A stretch of DNA of 64,000 nt from positions 1 through 64,000 of the forward strand of contig JAATGM010000034.1 in the NCBI GenBank assembly GCA_015654675.1, written 5' to 3'. Under the pieces are notes generated by a model. That model made no database searches. It was not told where the DNA came from and was given only the letters and a program-made list of their open reading frames with translations. Positions 17,532 through 26,768 of the stretch are shown here, piece by piece. The translations under genes were made by a program, and so were the position numbers. Each line of letters begins with the position of its first letter. Within the stretch, counting starts at the first letter, position 1. The DNA comes from Planctomycetota bacterium. GTDB taxonomy: Bacteria; Planctomycetota; Phycisphaerae; UBA1845; UTPLA1.

Positions 17532-17605
17532 TTTCCGAGCCGGAGCCGTAAGGCCCGGGCCCGAGACTTCCGCCCACCAACCCGCTCTCCACTTGACCCG
17601 TGACT
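17532..17605 (+). repeat. REP hairpin repeat, copy D
   Basis: Starts CCGAGCCGGAGCCGTAAGGC, with the swapped inner stem (GCC-GTAA-GGC) also seen in copy B. Its tail CTCCACTTGACCCGTGAC matches the other copies. It marks the right boundary of the island. Confidence 0.85.
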
Positions 17606-18105
17606 ACCGCGACAATTTTCGATCGCTGCGGCCGAGCGACGACTCGCGATCCTCCAAAGATTCTTTGGCACTCGCCCTTGAAATGTCAAATCGGTAATGC
17701 TAACATATCCCGAACACGATCGGCGTTAGGCCGACCGACCGGGGATCAGCGATAATGCGCGCAAACCGGAACCGAAGCGCAGCGCCCAAACTGCGCGCTG
17801 CCCAAGGCAAGCAGAACGGGGGCCGCATGAGATGCCACAACTCCGATTTCCGACATCCAATATCGTCCCACCAATCCCACCGCCCGCGCAAATACAGCGG
17901 GCTGGCTCACTTGCAACGCCCCTACCGCGCAATCCCAAGCCGCGTCTCACGCCGTCTCAGAAATCTCATCGCACCGGACCATCCCAGCACTCCGCCCGCA
18001 GGACCTCGACCTCACGCCCGACAACCCGCTTGGACCGCCCCCAATCCCACCAAATCTCAGGAATCTCACCCGCAAATCCCCAATCCTGCGGCTTCACGCG
18101 CCCCC
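17606..18105. other. Intergenic stretch with no recognisable gene
   Basis: Both strands were read; open frames here are Arg/Pro-rich without domain features. No tRNA, RNase P signature or clear terminator was found. A GGATT/GAGAT-rich pattern on the minus strand (several near-copies of GGTGGGATTGG and GTGAGATT) is the only structure seen. Confidence 0.5.
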
Positions 18106-18363
18106 CTACTCTCCGTTCGCCGCCTCCTCCACGCTCGTCCCCTCATCCAAATTCACAAGCACCAGTTCCCCATCGTCCTTCTTCAAAAGCAACCGCTGCA
18201 GCCAAAGCTTGTCCCGCTTCCCCCCGGCATACCAGCTCCCCGTCGGCCGCGATTCCACCCGTTCTATCACCCCCTCGAACCACATCGTCCACGCATGCTC
18301 CTGTTCGGCGATCCGATGCCCAACCCGCACCCGCTTGCCGACCGTCATTTCCGCCGTCGTCAT
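18106..18363 (-). CDS. Small conserved-looking protein of unknown function
   Basis: 85 aa, acidic-basic mix with a beta-rich look: TVGKRVRVGHRIAEQEHAW, a WFEGVIERVESRPTGSWYAG segment and LWLQRLLLKKDDGELVLVNLD. The alternating strands suggest a small beta-barrel of the SH3/Tudor type, but no family was recognised. It is read divergently from the glycosyltransferase that starts 158 bases away. No signal peptide or membrane helix. Confidence 0.55.
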   Translation of the reverse strand: MTTAEMTVGKRVRVGHRIAEQEHAWTMWFEGVIERVESRPTGSWYAGGKRDKLWLQRLLLKKDDGELVLVNLDEGTSVEEAANGE

Positions 18364-18521
18364 ATCGCTGCATCCAATTCAAGCCCATCTTCGTCTTACT
18401 TCGCCGATCATCCCCCCCATTCGCTCCCGCCGCAACGTCGCTTGACCCTGCCGCCCGCCCGCGTTCATATTCACCTTCGGCCGCCGCCGCACCGGCCGCC
18501 GGACCAGTCGAGCCATTTTGC

Positions 18522-19505
18522 ATGAGCCGCCCGGCCGTCTCCGTCATCATTCCGACCTTCAACCGTGTGGAGCTCCTCCGCCGCGCCCTCGACTCGCTCC
18601 AGCGCCAAACCGTCAGCGACTTCGAAACCATCATCGTCGACGACGGCTCCACCGAAGACATCGCCGCCCTCGCGACCTCGCACCCCACCAGGCCCACCCT
18701 CGTCCGCCAGAACCGCGCCGGCCCCGCCGCCGCCCGCAACCGCGGCGCAGCCGAGGCAAAGGCCGACCTCATCGCCTTCCTCGACAGTGACGACGAATGG
18801 CTCCCAACCAAGCTCGAACGCTATCTCGCCGCCATCGCCGCGCAGCCCGCGACCCCGGTCTGGTACGGCCCCATGTCCCCGATTGACGCCGACGGCAATC
18901 CCGTCCCCGGCCGCACCAAGCCCTGCCATCCCGGCCGCATCACGCGCCAGCTCTTCGAAAGCAGCTTCGTCCACGTCCCCACGGTCATCATCCGTCGCGA
19001 CGTCTTTGACGCCTTCGGCGGCTTCAACCCGCAGCTCCGCGTCTGCGAAGACTACGACCTCTGGCTTCGCATCAGCACCAAACACGAGTTCGGCCTCATC
19101 CCCGAACCGCTCGCCCTGCGCCGCCTGCACGCCCATCGCCTCAGCAAGTCCTGCATGCGCCGCAACCTCGCCGTGAAGGCCGGCGTCCTCGAGCGCTTCT
19201 ACCGCGACCCCAAATCCGCGACCCTGCTGGATGGCGATTCAGCCCGCCGCCGCCTCGCTCGCGTCATGCTCGCCGCCGCCCGCAGCGCCCTCCGCGATCG
19301 CCACCCGCGCGAAGCCGACGCCTGGGCCCGCCGCGCATCCGAATATGGTGCCAGCCCCTGGCGCGTCGGCCGAATGATCACACTGGCCACCCTCGCCCGC
19401 CTAATCGGCCTCGACCGCGCCGCCGAAGAGCCCTGCGACGAAGCATCTCCAATCGCTCATCAGCCCGTCGCAACCACGCGCCCCATCGGAGCCGACGCCC
19501 GATGA
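18522..19505 (+). CDS. Family 2 glycosyltransferase
   Basis: 327 aa from the ATG at 18522 (MSRPAVSVIIPTFNRVELLRR). GT-A features of GT2: the N-terminal nucleotide-binding VSVIIPTFNR, VDDGSTED, the NRAGPAAARNRG helix, the metal-binding FLDSDDEW (DxD) and the acceptor-side CEDYDLWLR motif. It should transfer a sugar from a nucleotide donor to a cell-surface glycan or lipid carrier. The frame is open further upstream to 17832, but that stretch is Pro/Arg/Ser-rich and not homologous. The stop overlaps the ATG of the next gene (ATGA), linking it to the GmhA-like protein. Confidence 0.9.
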   Translation: MSRPAVSVIIPTFNRVELLRRALDSLQRQTVSDFETIIVDDGSTEDIAALATSHPTRPTLVRQNRAGPAAARNRGAAEAKADLIAFLDSDDEWLPTKLERYLAAIAAQPATPVWYGPMSPIDADGNPVPGRTKPCHPGRITRQLFESSFVHVPTVIIRRDVFDAFGGFNPQLRVCEDYDLWLRISTKHEFGLIPEPLALRRLHAHRLSKSCMRRNLAVKAGVLERFYRDPKSATLLDGDSARRRLARVMLAAARSALRDRHPREADAWARRASEYGASPWRVGRMITLATLARLIGLDRAAEEPCDEASPIAHQPVATTRPIGADAR

Positions 19506-20074
19506 GCAACCCCACCGCGCCCATCCGCGCCTCCATCGTTGCACTACGCGCTGCCCTGGATGTGTTCGAGTCGCGCGCCACGCAGATCGACGCCATCGTG
19601 ACTGAGATTGTCGAAACACTACGTCGCGGCAACCGCCTCTTCTCCGCCGGCAACGGCGGCTCCTCCGCGCAGGCGCTCCACCTAAGCGAGGAGTTGATCG
19701 GCCGCTTCGCCAAAACCCGCCGGCCCCTCGCCGCCACCTGCCTCGCTGCCGACCCCACCGCCCTCACCTGCATCGCCAACGATTTCGGCTTCGAACAAAT
19801 CTTCGCCCGTCAGCTCGAAGCCCTCGGCAACCCCGGCGATGCCCTCGTCGTACTCACCACCAGCGGCAAAAGCCCCAACATCCTCCGCGCCCTGGACACC
19901 GCCCGAGCCAAAAAAATCCGCACCATCGGCCTCCTCGGCCCGTCAGGCAGCGAGTGCGAATCAAGGTGCGACGTCGCGCTCACGTTGGACAACGTCCCCG
20001 CCCCGCGCATCCAGGAACTCCACCTGCTGACGATTCACTTGATTCTGGAACGCGCCGACGCCGCGCTAAGCTGA
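19502..20074 (+). CDS. gmhA: Sedoheptulose-7-phosphate isomerase-like SIS protein
   Basis: 190 aa. One SIS domain with the GmhA pattern: SAGNGGSSAQALHLSEEL (residues ~49-65, catalytic Glu at ~64), DPTALTCIANDFGFEQIFARQ, VLTTSGKSPNILRA, and the terminal QELHLLTIHLI helix bearing the catalytic His. GmhA converts sedoheptulose 7-phosphate to D-glycero-D-manno-heptose 7-phosphate, the first step to ADP- or GDP-heptose for surface glycans. DiaA is a close relative and cannot be excluded, but the coupled glycosyltransferase favours heptose synthesis. Confidence 0.8.
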   Translation: MSNPTAPIRASIVALRAALDVFESRATQIDAIVTEIVETLRRGNRLFSAGNGGSSAQALHLSEELIGRFAKTRRPLAATCLAADPTALTCIANDFGFEQIFARQLEALGNPGDALVVLTTSGKSPNILRALDTARAKKIRTIGLLGPSGSECESRCDVALTLDNVPAPRIQELHLLTIHLILERADAALS

Positions 20075-20084
20075 AATACTTTGA

Positions 20085-20921
20085 TTACGGCGCGGCCCAC
20101 TCGCGCCAATCCGGAACATACCGCGGCCCGTTCTCGCCCCCGACCGACCCGATCGAATACCGCCGCGAAACAATCCACTCCGGCTGCCCCGAAATCCGCT
20201 CCGCATGCCCATCCACGCAAACCGCGATGGTCGCGTCGCCATGCCGAAATGAAGTCGTCGGATTCGGATTCGCCGACCACTCGCCCCCCGAAAAGATCGA
20301 GGGCGGATCGAGCAGCGCGCAATTCGTCGCCTGGCTCCCCCCCATATCGATCAGCGCATCAGCAAAAGCAAACACAACCGCCGTGTCGCGCACATGCCCA
20401 AAGTCGAGCCACGGTCGATGCCCAATATCAAACGCCCATCCCGGCGTCTGCGATGGCGACAGGTAGTAGCCGTTGTATCCATACGTGCTCGTAATCTTCT
20501 TCGCCGCCCCCTGCGCCCGATAGCTCCCCCACGGCTGCATCGGGCACTCAAACACACTCCGCTCCCTCGGCTGCGCCTGAAGATACGGAAACACAAACCC
20601 GCGCGTGTGATCCACGCCGCCGCTCTCGCTCGTCCCCCACCAATAAACCACCGGCCCCGTGCCGATGTCATCCACCGACCAGTACGAAAGCGGCATGCAC
20701 CGATCGTTGTAATCGTTCCCATACATTGCCAGCGCCGCCCCAAGCTGCCGCAAGTTGTTAAGGCACACAGCCCCCCGCCCCTTGTCGCGCGCCGACCCGA
20801 GCGCCGGCAGCAACAAGCCGAGCAACCCCGCAATGATCGAGATGCTCACCAGCAGCTCAACCAGCGAAAACCCGCCCCGCCAACTAGTTCCCGAGCATCG
20901 CGCTCGCAAACAAACTCGCAT
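20085..20921 (-). CDS. Type IV-pilin-like (type II pseudopilin) protein, H-X9-DG family
   Basis: 278 aa from the ATG at 20921; an earlier in-frame start at 20951 is possible. A basic N-terminus leads to the prepilin cleavage site and helix GGFSLVELLVSISIIAGLLG, with the conserved Glu at position +5 after the Gly. Residues after the helix include CLNNLRQLGAALAMYGNDYNDR and a C-terminal RHGDATIAVCVDGHAE, as in the large planctomycete pseudopilin family. The first 38 bases overlap the end of the upstream propeller gene on the same strand. Role in surface assembly or secretion is inferred. Confidence 0.82.
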   Translation of the reverse strand: MRVCLRARCSGTSWRGGFSLVELLVSISIIAGLLGLLLPALGSARDKGRGAVCLNNLRQLGAALAMYGNDYNDRCMPLSYWSVDDIGTGPVVYWWGTSESGGVDHTRGFVFPYLQAQPRERSVFECPMQPWGSYRAQGAAKKITSTYGYNGYYLSPSQTPGWAFDIGHRPWLDFGHVRDTAVVFAFADALIDMGGSQATNCALLDPPSIFSGGEWSANPNPTTSFRHGDATIAVCVDGHAERISGQPEWIVSRRYSIGSVGGENGPRYVPDWREWAAP

Positions 20922-22392
20922 CGTTCGAATCCAAAACCTGATTCCCGTCAAAGTCGCCCAGCGCCAACTGCTGCGGCGTCGGCGCGGCGGACATCAATGC
21001 CGCAATAAACCCCTGCACATCGCCGCCGCTCACCCGCCCGTCCGAATCAAAATCCCCGCGCGTCGCCAACGCATACAATCCGCCCGATCCAACGGTATAC
21101 AACCGCCCGTCCGAAAGCGCCGGACTGCTCCCGAGCCCGGCCCGCTGTTGCAGCACAAAACCAGATTGCCCCGGCAATTTCGCCAGATCCAATAAGAAGA
21201 GATCAGTAGCTGGCCCATAGAAGTCGCCCGACAGCGGCAACTTCCCGAGATACAGCCGTCCGCCGGCCACCGCCGGCAGCTGCGTCCATCCCCCGAAAAT
21301 CATTGCCCCGGCCGTATCAACATACGTATCCCAGATCTTCGTCGCCGACGCCCCATCATCACGAAAACACTGCGCCTTCGGCACAGAACCAAACCCTTGA
21401 ATCCCGGCAGAAAGGTAAACTCGATCACTAATCACAATCGGTATCGAGGAAGTCCGCTCACACGGAACAACCCACTGCACCGCCCCATCTGATGCCCGCA
21501 ACTTTGCAAGCAACGAGTTGTCGCCGGTTCCAGAAAAGCTGTATCCCGCTGCATAGACGAAACCATTCGCGACCGTCACGCCTCCAAAAAATCCTTCCCC
21601 AATTAGAACACTCCACCGCAACCTCGACCCGGCCGGCGCATTCACATCAAACGCCCAAACGACCCCGCTATCCGGAAACCCATTCAACCCAGCCGCCGAA
21701 GCCAGGAACACCACGCCATCCGCATAAGCCGGTGTAGCTCCGCTCGTGCCACCCACGCCCTCAACCCAGACAATCTCCCCCGGCTGAAACGGATTCGCCC
21801 CCGCATCAAACGCCGACGTATTTACGCAATACAGCTGCCCAAGCCCGCCGAACGGATCGTAATCAACGATGAACGCCCGCCCCGGCTCCAACCCATCCGC
21901 TACGAGCGGCGAGCAATTCACCACATTGCGATCGAGTTGTGTCGTCCACTCCGGCGCCCCGCTCAGCGCATCAAACGCATACAACTTATTCCCCGACCCT
22001 AGTAACACGGTCACATGCGCCGCATCCACCGCCGGCGAAGACCACGAGTTCAGCACCCCCTTGGCAACCACCTGCTCCCAAAGATGCGCCCCGGTTCCCT
22101 GATCAAGTGCGACCACTTTGTTCGCCGTGTAGCTCCCCGAAGGCGAATGCCGCGCGTTGCAATAAACCCGCCCGCCGTAAACCACCGGACTCGAAGCCCC
22201 CTCAATCACCAGAGTCCGGCCGACGCCGTCCTGCGTCGCCTGCCAGAGCACCGCCGAAACATTGGCCGGACCGATGGTGGATGATCCGTGCCGCGCCGCA
22301 TCCGATGCAAGCTGCCGCCACTCAGCCCGCGCCGCCCCCGCCGCGCCGCTGAGCACCAACAACCCGATCGCCAAACGCAACACAGTTCGCAT
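20884..22392 (-). CDS. Secreted PQQ-type beta-propeller protein with dockerin-like tail
   Basis: 502 aa from the ATG at 22392 (MRTVLRLAIGLLVLSGAAG), a signal peptide ending near ARAEW. Repeated blades follow the PQQ-like pattern, such as SSPVVYGGRVYCNA, KVVALDQGTGAHLWEQ, KLYAFDALSGAPEW and VWAFDVNAPAGSRLRW. The C-terminus carries two dockerin-like loops (RGDFDSDGRVSGGDV and LGDFDGNQVLDSNDA). It probably acts as an extracellular binding protein; no catalytic site is visible. The pilin-like gene downstream starts inside its 3' end. Confidence 0.82.
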   Translation of the reverse strand: MRTVLRLAIGLLVLSGAAGAARAEWRQLASDAARHGSSTIGPANVSAVLWQATQDGVGRTLVIEGASSPVVYGGRVYCNARHSPSGSYTANKVVALDQGTGAHLWEQVVAKGVLNSWSSPAVDAAHVTVLLGSGNKLYAFDALSGAPEWTTQLDRNVVNCSPLVADGLEPGRAFIVDYDPFGGLGQLYCVNTSAFDAGANPFQPGEIVWVEGVGGTSGATPAYADGVVFLASAAGLNGFPDSGVVWAFDVNAPAGSRLRWSVLIGEGFFGGVTVANGFVYAAGYSFSGTGDNSLLAKLRASDGAVQWVVPCERTSSIPIVISDRVYLSAGIQGFGSVPKAQCFRDDGASATKIWDTYVDTAGAMIFGGWTQLPAVAGGRLYLGKLPLSGDFYGPATDLFLLDLAKLPGQSGFVLQQRAGLGSSPALSDGRLYTVGSGGLYALATRGDFDSDGRVSGGDVQGFIAALMSAAPTPQQLALGDFDGNQVLDSNDASLFASAMLGN

Positions 22393-22434
22393 CGCCACAC
22401 CACCGATCCGGGGCTTCTCTCCTCCGGAAAGCAC

Positions 22435-23289
22435 CTACGCCAACGTCCGCCCTCGGCGTCGCGATGCAAGCGCAACCGCCGCCATCACCAATCCGATCGT
22501 GGTTGGCTCCGGAACCGCCGCCAGCCCGTCAATCTCCACGTGACGGCTTGTCCCGGCGTTCCCATCATCCGCCACTGAAATACGCACGTAAGAAATCGCC
22601 CCCAACCCGGACGAAGCGATGTCCACCGGCATTCCGCCGCCCGAGCCGTCATACAGCGCCAGACTCTGCGCATAGTTCAGCCCCGCGAAATCCGCCGCCG
22701 TCAGCAGCGGATTCACCGGCCGCAAAAAGTTCGTCGGAATCGTGCCGGGCGGAGTCGGCGCAAGCGAGGGAAGCGCAACGTCCAGCCACCCCTCGCTCGG
22801 AAACATCGAATCCCCGCGCACCGCAACGGGAAAAAAATTAACCCCATCCACCGAAACCTCCAGCGAGGCCACGCCAAAGTTCGACCCAAACAAAATCGTC
22901 GGCGAGCCGTGTTGTCCCGCCGGAAACCCGAAGTCGACAAATCCGCTGTTCGAAAAAATGATCATATCCACACCATAAAGGTGCGAAGGATCATTCGTCA
23001 CCGGCTCATCAAACCGCAGCGTCAGTTGTCCCCCCTCACCGACGCTGACAATCTCATCGTCTCCATACGCCGGGTTGAACATCGTCACCGGCGAAGCAAA
23101 CCCCCCGCCGAACATGTTCTCCCCGGTGTATCGCTCCGGTGATCCAATCGAAACCGTCGGCGTCGTGTAACCCACTTGCGCAGTCGTCCCCGGCGCATAC
23201 CCAGCCACCGAGTCTGCCCACGGATCGGCTGCCCACGCGCCGCCGGTCGCCAGCAATACCAGACATCCCATCAATCTTCGCTTCACCAT
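22435..23289 (-). CDS. PEP-CTERM-sorted secreted protein
   Basis: 284 aa. The ATG at 23289 is preceded by a GGAGAGGAG site. The signal peptide (MVKRRLMGCLVLLATGGAWA) leads to a beta-rich body with motifs such as GVDMIIFSNSGFVDFGFP and VSVDGVNFFPV. The C-terminus is a PEP-CTERM tail: VPEPTTIGLVMAAVALASRRRGR, that is PEP, membrane helix and Arg cluster. The tail directs processing by an exosortase and likely surface attachment; no exosortase gene is in the window. Function of the body unknown. Confidence 0.82.
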   Translation of the reverse strand: MVKRRLMGCLVLLATGGAWAADPWADSVAGYAPGTTAQVGYTTPTVSIGSPERYTGENMFGGGFASPVTMFNPAYGDDEIVSVGEGGQLTLRFDEPVTNDPSHLYGVDMIIFSNSGFVDFGFPAGQHGSPTILFGSNFGVASLEVSVDGVNFFPVAVRGDSMFPSEGWLDVALPSLAPTPPGTIPTNFLRPVNPLLTAADFAGLNYAQSLALYDGSGGGMPVDIASSGLGAISYVRISVADDGNAGTSRHVEIDGLAAVPEPTTIGLVMAAVALASRRRGRTLA

Positions 23290-23333
23290 CGATCCCACTC
23301 CTCTCCAACTTGGCATAGTCAACGCCCGCGCCA

Positions 23334-23897
23334 TCAAGCGCGGCTGTCCCAGAACACGTCGCTCACGCCGCTCCGATGATTCTCAAATCGCGCCATCACA
23401 AACAGCGCATCCGAAAGCCGGTTCAAATACTTCACGACATATCCCCCCACGCGCTCCTGCCGCGCTAGCCCCACGCAAATCCGCTCCGCTCGCCGGCAAA
23501 CGCACCGCGCCAGATGCAGCCGCGCCGCACACTGCGTCCCGCCGGGCAAGATGAAGTTCTCCAGCGGCCCCATCCGATCGCTGAGCGAATCCATTAGCCG
23601 CTCCAGCGCCTCGATATGCCGCCCCTCGATCTGCGGCACCGCCGCCCGCGCCTTGTCCTCTTCCAGAAAGCACAGATCGCTCCCCAGATGAAACAACTCG
23701 TTCTGCACGTTCTTAAGCGGCCCCGCCAACTCGCTCGAAACCCCGGACGCGATCGCCAACCCGATCACCGAGTTCAACTCATCGACGGTCCCATACGCCT
23801 CAATCCGCAGCGAATCCTTCGCCACGCGCTGCCCGCCCCCCAGCCCCGTCGATCCGTCGTCACCGGTCTTTGTGTAAATGCGGGTTAATCGCGGCAT
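23334..23897 (-). CDS. Cob(I)alamin adenosyltransferase, PduO type
   Basis: 187 aa from the ATG at 23897. PduO-type signatures: [20 protein letters not shown] near the N-terminus, [16 protein letters not shown], the [27 protein letters not shown] active-site region, and [14 protein letters not shown]. It transfers the adenosyl group of ATP to reduced cobalamin, making coenzyme B12. A cobalamin riboswitch lies upstream on the same strand, with no other gene between, so the gene is probably shut down when B12 is plentiful. Confidence 0.93.
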   Translation of the reverse strand: MPRLTRIYTKTGDDGSTGLGGGQRVAKDSLRIEAYGTVDELNSVIGLAIASGVSSELAGPLKNVQNELFHLGSDLCFLEEDKARAAVPQIEGRHIEALERLMDSLSDRMGPLENFILPGGTQCAARLHLARCVCRRAERICVGLARQERVGGYVVKYLNRLSDALFVMARFENHRSGVSDVFWDSRA

Positions 23898-24065
23898 TTG
23901 GGCACCTCGCAAGACGCAGACCCGGCGCCATCCGCGCGCAGCGAAAGCAACGCCCGAACGACGCAAAGTCGTTTCGATTCACATAAGCGGGAAATTGGAA
24001 AATCGCGGCGAGCGCCGCAAAGAATAGGCACGACCAGCACCCCTCCCACGAGGGCACGAGTCCAT

Positions 24066-24290
24066 TGAGGATTCAGCCGGTAGGTCTTCTGGCTCCCGGG
24101 CACAGCGAATTGCTTCGCCACCTACTCGTCGCGCCTTCTCAGCCGCCTCTCAAGGCGACCAATGGCAAATGCGACTTTCGTTCCCAGTTACAGCGGCGGG
24201 GCCGCTCCGGATTCGCACCGGAATTCCCTGTTCGATCCGCCTACGACGGATCACCGACACCGAAAAGATTACCAACCTGCCCAATCCAGT
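24066..24290 (-). promoter_or_regulatory. Cobalamin riboswitch
   Basis: On the minus strand the highly conserved core is plain: GGGAATTCCGGTGCGAATCC, then GGAGCGGCCCCGCCGCTGTAA, then the GAGTAGGTGGCGAAG and GCCAGAAGACCTACCGGC elements of the B12 box. It lies 169 bases upstream of the PduO-type adenosyltransferase. Exact ends and the switching hairpin were not determined. Confidence 0.93.
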
Positions 24291-24865
24291 CAAGAAAAAT
24301 CCGCGGCGTGCATCCACGCACGGCAATCGTACACCGGCACCAAATTTAGAAATGAACTGCCGTTCTGTAACTCAAAATACTGAGAAACCCGCCGCGTCCA
24401 GCTAAATCGATTTGCCCGCGGTCCTTCGACTGATATACTTTCCTTCGTTCAGTCCGAACGTCGATCTATCTCCCGTGATCGAGTTCGGATCGCTTGTTCC
24501 TCCCGAGACGCGGGCCACCACACCTAAACCCGCCAGAGCTGGGGTTGCGTTCTACGGCGCAACTTGTCCGAATTGTGTCCCCGGATTGCCGCCGCGCGTG
24601 CGTTCAGGGCCCGGCTGCGATTTCGGCAAAACTGGACGCCGACTCGTGATTGACCACAAATTGCGAAATTCGCCGCGTGTTATCGCGTTCTCGGACGAGG
24701 CCGCTGCCCTCGTACGAACCGCGTTTGCCGATCGACCGTTCGCATCGGATATTTCCCTCGGAGACAGAAAAAACACATTTGGCGCGGGCCGGGCACATTT
24801 GCTGGCTTTAGCTCTCACTGGGCGCTCTTGCGCCGATCCGCTGCCGACCCTGGGGAGACGCTGAC
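24291..24865. other. Long intergenic region with a candidate promoter toward the BNR gene
   Basis: No convincing gene. TTGCCC and TATACT spaced 16 bases (24412-24439, plus strand) could drive the BNR-repeat gene, which would give a leader of about 420 bases. An open frame through that leader (24412-24864) lacks domain features. Confidence 0.4.
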
Positions 24866-26710
24866 TTGCAATACCACGTCGTTTGTTTCTGTGGACTACT
24901 TTCAATCGTCATCGGAATCGCCGCCTGCGGATCGGGCGAAGTCCCGCTCCCGGCGAACCCGGATGATCAGCCCAGCGGCCCGACAGTTTCCGGCGGTATC
25001 GCCTCCGCCGACGATCCCGGATCATCCAATAGTCAGAGCAACCCGCCACCCGGGGCGCCTCCAACACCGCTACCCCCGCCATCAGTAGTCTCGAATCCGC
25101 AGCCCTCAGACGGCGCTCAACGGGTCTCGGTCGCCACTCCAATTGGCTGGCAGCGCGGAACCTTCACCGAATCGTTCGACGTCTACGTCGGCGCATCGCT
25201 CGAAGCCGTCGATGCGGCGAACCGCTCATCGCCCGAATTTCGGGGCAATGTCGCAACCGCTGCGTACACCCCTGGACCGTTCGCATATCGTCAGTCCTAC
25301 TATTGGCGCGCCGACGCAGTCGGCCCCGGCGGCGTCGCACACGGAATCGTCTATTCGTTTCGCACTCAGCCCGTACCGCTGGTCACGCCAGTTATCTCAA
25401 CTGAATATGAGTTCACAGACTCCGGCCTCGGCCAGACCATCGGCAATGCCCCCAATCCAGAATGCACCCCCATCGTGCGCATCGGTGACGGACTCTTCGC
25501 CGTCTACCGCACCGTCTCACCGCAGGCAATCTTCGTCCGGCGCTTCGACCTCAAGAACAACACCATGGGCCCCGCGGTCCAGGTCGACAATCTCACGGAC
25601 CCTTCATTCAACGGCTATCACTCCGAGCCGTCGCTCTTCCGCGATCTGCAGGGCCGTCTCCATGTGTTCAATCAATACGCTGGCTATATCAATGGCTGCA
25701 TCGGACAACACGGAACCGCTCCGCGCTATCGGCAGGTACCTGATCTCTCCAATTCCTCAACCTGGTCGTCGCCGGCTTGCTTGCCGTCGCGCGTGATGAA
25801 TCAGTTGGGCTCGCAATACTACGACGTGATGGGCGTTTACGATGATCGCGCCGGCGTGCAGCACACCGTCGGACAGGCCTACGGGTTCGCCGGACTCGAT
25901 GGCACACAGAACTACGGTTTTCCGCGCACCTATTTTCGCATCCTCTCCGGCGGCATTGTCGACGGTCCCTATACAATCGTTGAGTGCGTCTCCGAAATCT
26001 ATGCCAAGGGAGACATCGCCCTCGGACGCGAACCCACGGGCCAGCGATCGCTCCATGTCCTCTGGAACATCCGCCGTTATTTCACCGACACCAGCGGCAC
26101 GCACCAGTGGAATTATGACCTCTACTATGCCCGCTCAAACGATGGCGGAAACACGTGGACGCCCGCCGATGGCTCCGTTTCGGTCCCCCTCACCCAGCAT
26201 ATCATGTACAACGATACGAGGTTCCGCGCCTATGCGGGCGAAGTTCAGCAGGACAGCGAACGCGCTTTCGGAATCGATAGCCAGAGCCGCCCATTTATTG
26301 TCGCGCTTAAGCTTCGCGACGGAACGGGAGCGTCCTACGGCGGCCACATCGACGTCCTGAAGACCCCCGCCCCACAGTACGACCTTTGCTGGGTGAAATG
26401 GACCGGGACTCAGTGGGCTAACGGTGTGATCAACAATTCAATCGACTGGGCCGAACAGCGTCCCAAAGTCCGCATCGACGAAGACGACAAGATCTTCATC
26501 TTCCTGAACGACCAGCCCGCGTATCTCGTATCTTCGACCGGAGGCGCATCCTGGAGCGGCCTGACCAATTTCGGCACGAGGTACTCAAACTCGCGCATGT
26601 ATTCGTACACGGATCCCATCGATCCGGTCTACCATTACATCGCCTTCGGCGACCGAATCGATAAGCACATGTACTTGATAAAACTACAGCTGACGAACCC
26701 GTACCCCTAA
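24866..26710 (+). CDS. BNR-repeat lipoprotein
   Basis: 614 aa from a TTG start; a GGGGAG site lies about 8 bases upstream. The N-terminus has a lipoprotein signal (FCGLLSIVIGIAACGSG). A Pro/Ser-rich linker (~30-70) and an Fn3-like region (~75-155, QPSDGAQRVSVATPIGW) precede the main domain. Residues ~165-610 match the BNR_4 neuraminidase-like propeller family (HSEPSLFRDLQGRLHVF, VLWNIRRYFTDTSGTHQWNYDLYYARSNDGGNTW, SSTGGASWSG, with Asp-box-like S-x-DGG-x-TW motifs). Likely a surface glycan-binding or glycan-degrading protein; catalytic residues were not identified. Confidence 0.78.
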   Translation: MQYHVVCFCGLLSIVIGIAACGSGEVPLPANPDDQPSGPTVSGGIASADDPGSSNSQSNPPPGAPPTPLPPPSVVSNPQPSDGAQRVSVATPIGWQRGTFTESFDVYVGASLEAVDAANRSSPEFRGNVATAAYTPGPFAYRQSYYWRADAVGPGGVAHGIVYSFRTQPVPLVTPVISTEYEFTDSGLGQTIGNAPNPECTPIVRIGDGLFAVYRTVSPQAIFVRRFDLKNNTMGPAVQVDNLTDPSFNGYHSEPSLFRDLQGRLHVFNQYAGYINGCIGQHGTAPRYRQVPDLSNSSTWSSPACLPSRVMNQLGSQYYDVMGVYDDRAGVQHTVGQAYGFAGLDGTQNYGFPRTYFRILSGGIVDGPYTIVECVSEIYAKGDIALGREPTGQRSLHVLWNIRRYFTDTSGTHQWNYDLYYARSNDGGNTWTPADGSVSVPLTQHIMYNDTRFRAYAGEVQQDSERAFGIDSQSRPFIVALKLRDGTGASYGGHIDVLKTPAPQYDLCWVKWTGTQWANGVINNSIDWAEQRPKVRIDEDDKIFIFLNDQPAYLVSSTGGASWSGLTNFGTRYSNSRMYSYTDPIDPVYHYIAFGDRIDKHMYLIKLQLTNPYP

Positions 26711-26768
26711 ACCGCGAATCGCCGCCAAGCGCGCGTCTTGGCTGTGAACACCCCGCCCCGCCCCGGCA

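Noticed and set aside
17606-18105. Possible structured RNA such as RNase P or 6S
   Set aside because: The GAGGAAAGTCCGGGC-type RNase P signature and a long 6S-like hairpin were not found.
17832-18521. Extension of the GT2 glycosyltransferase to 557 aa
   Set aside because: The added part is Pro/Ser/Arg-rich and crosses the small minus-strand gene; family homology begins at 18522.
24412-24864. A 150-aa frame upstream of the BNR lipoprotein
   Set aside because: No domain and it begins inside a putative -35 hexamer; treated as leader.
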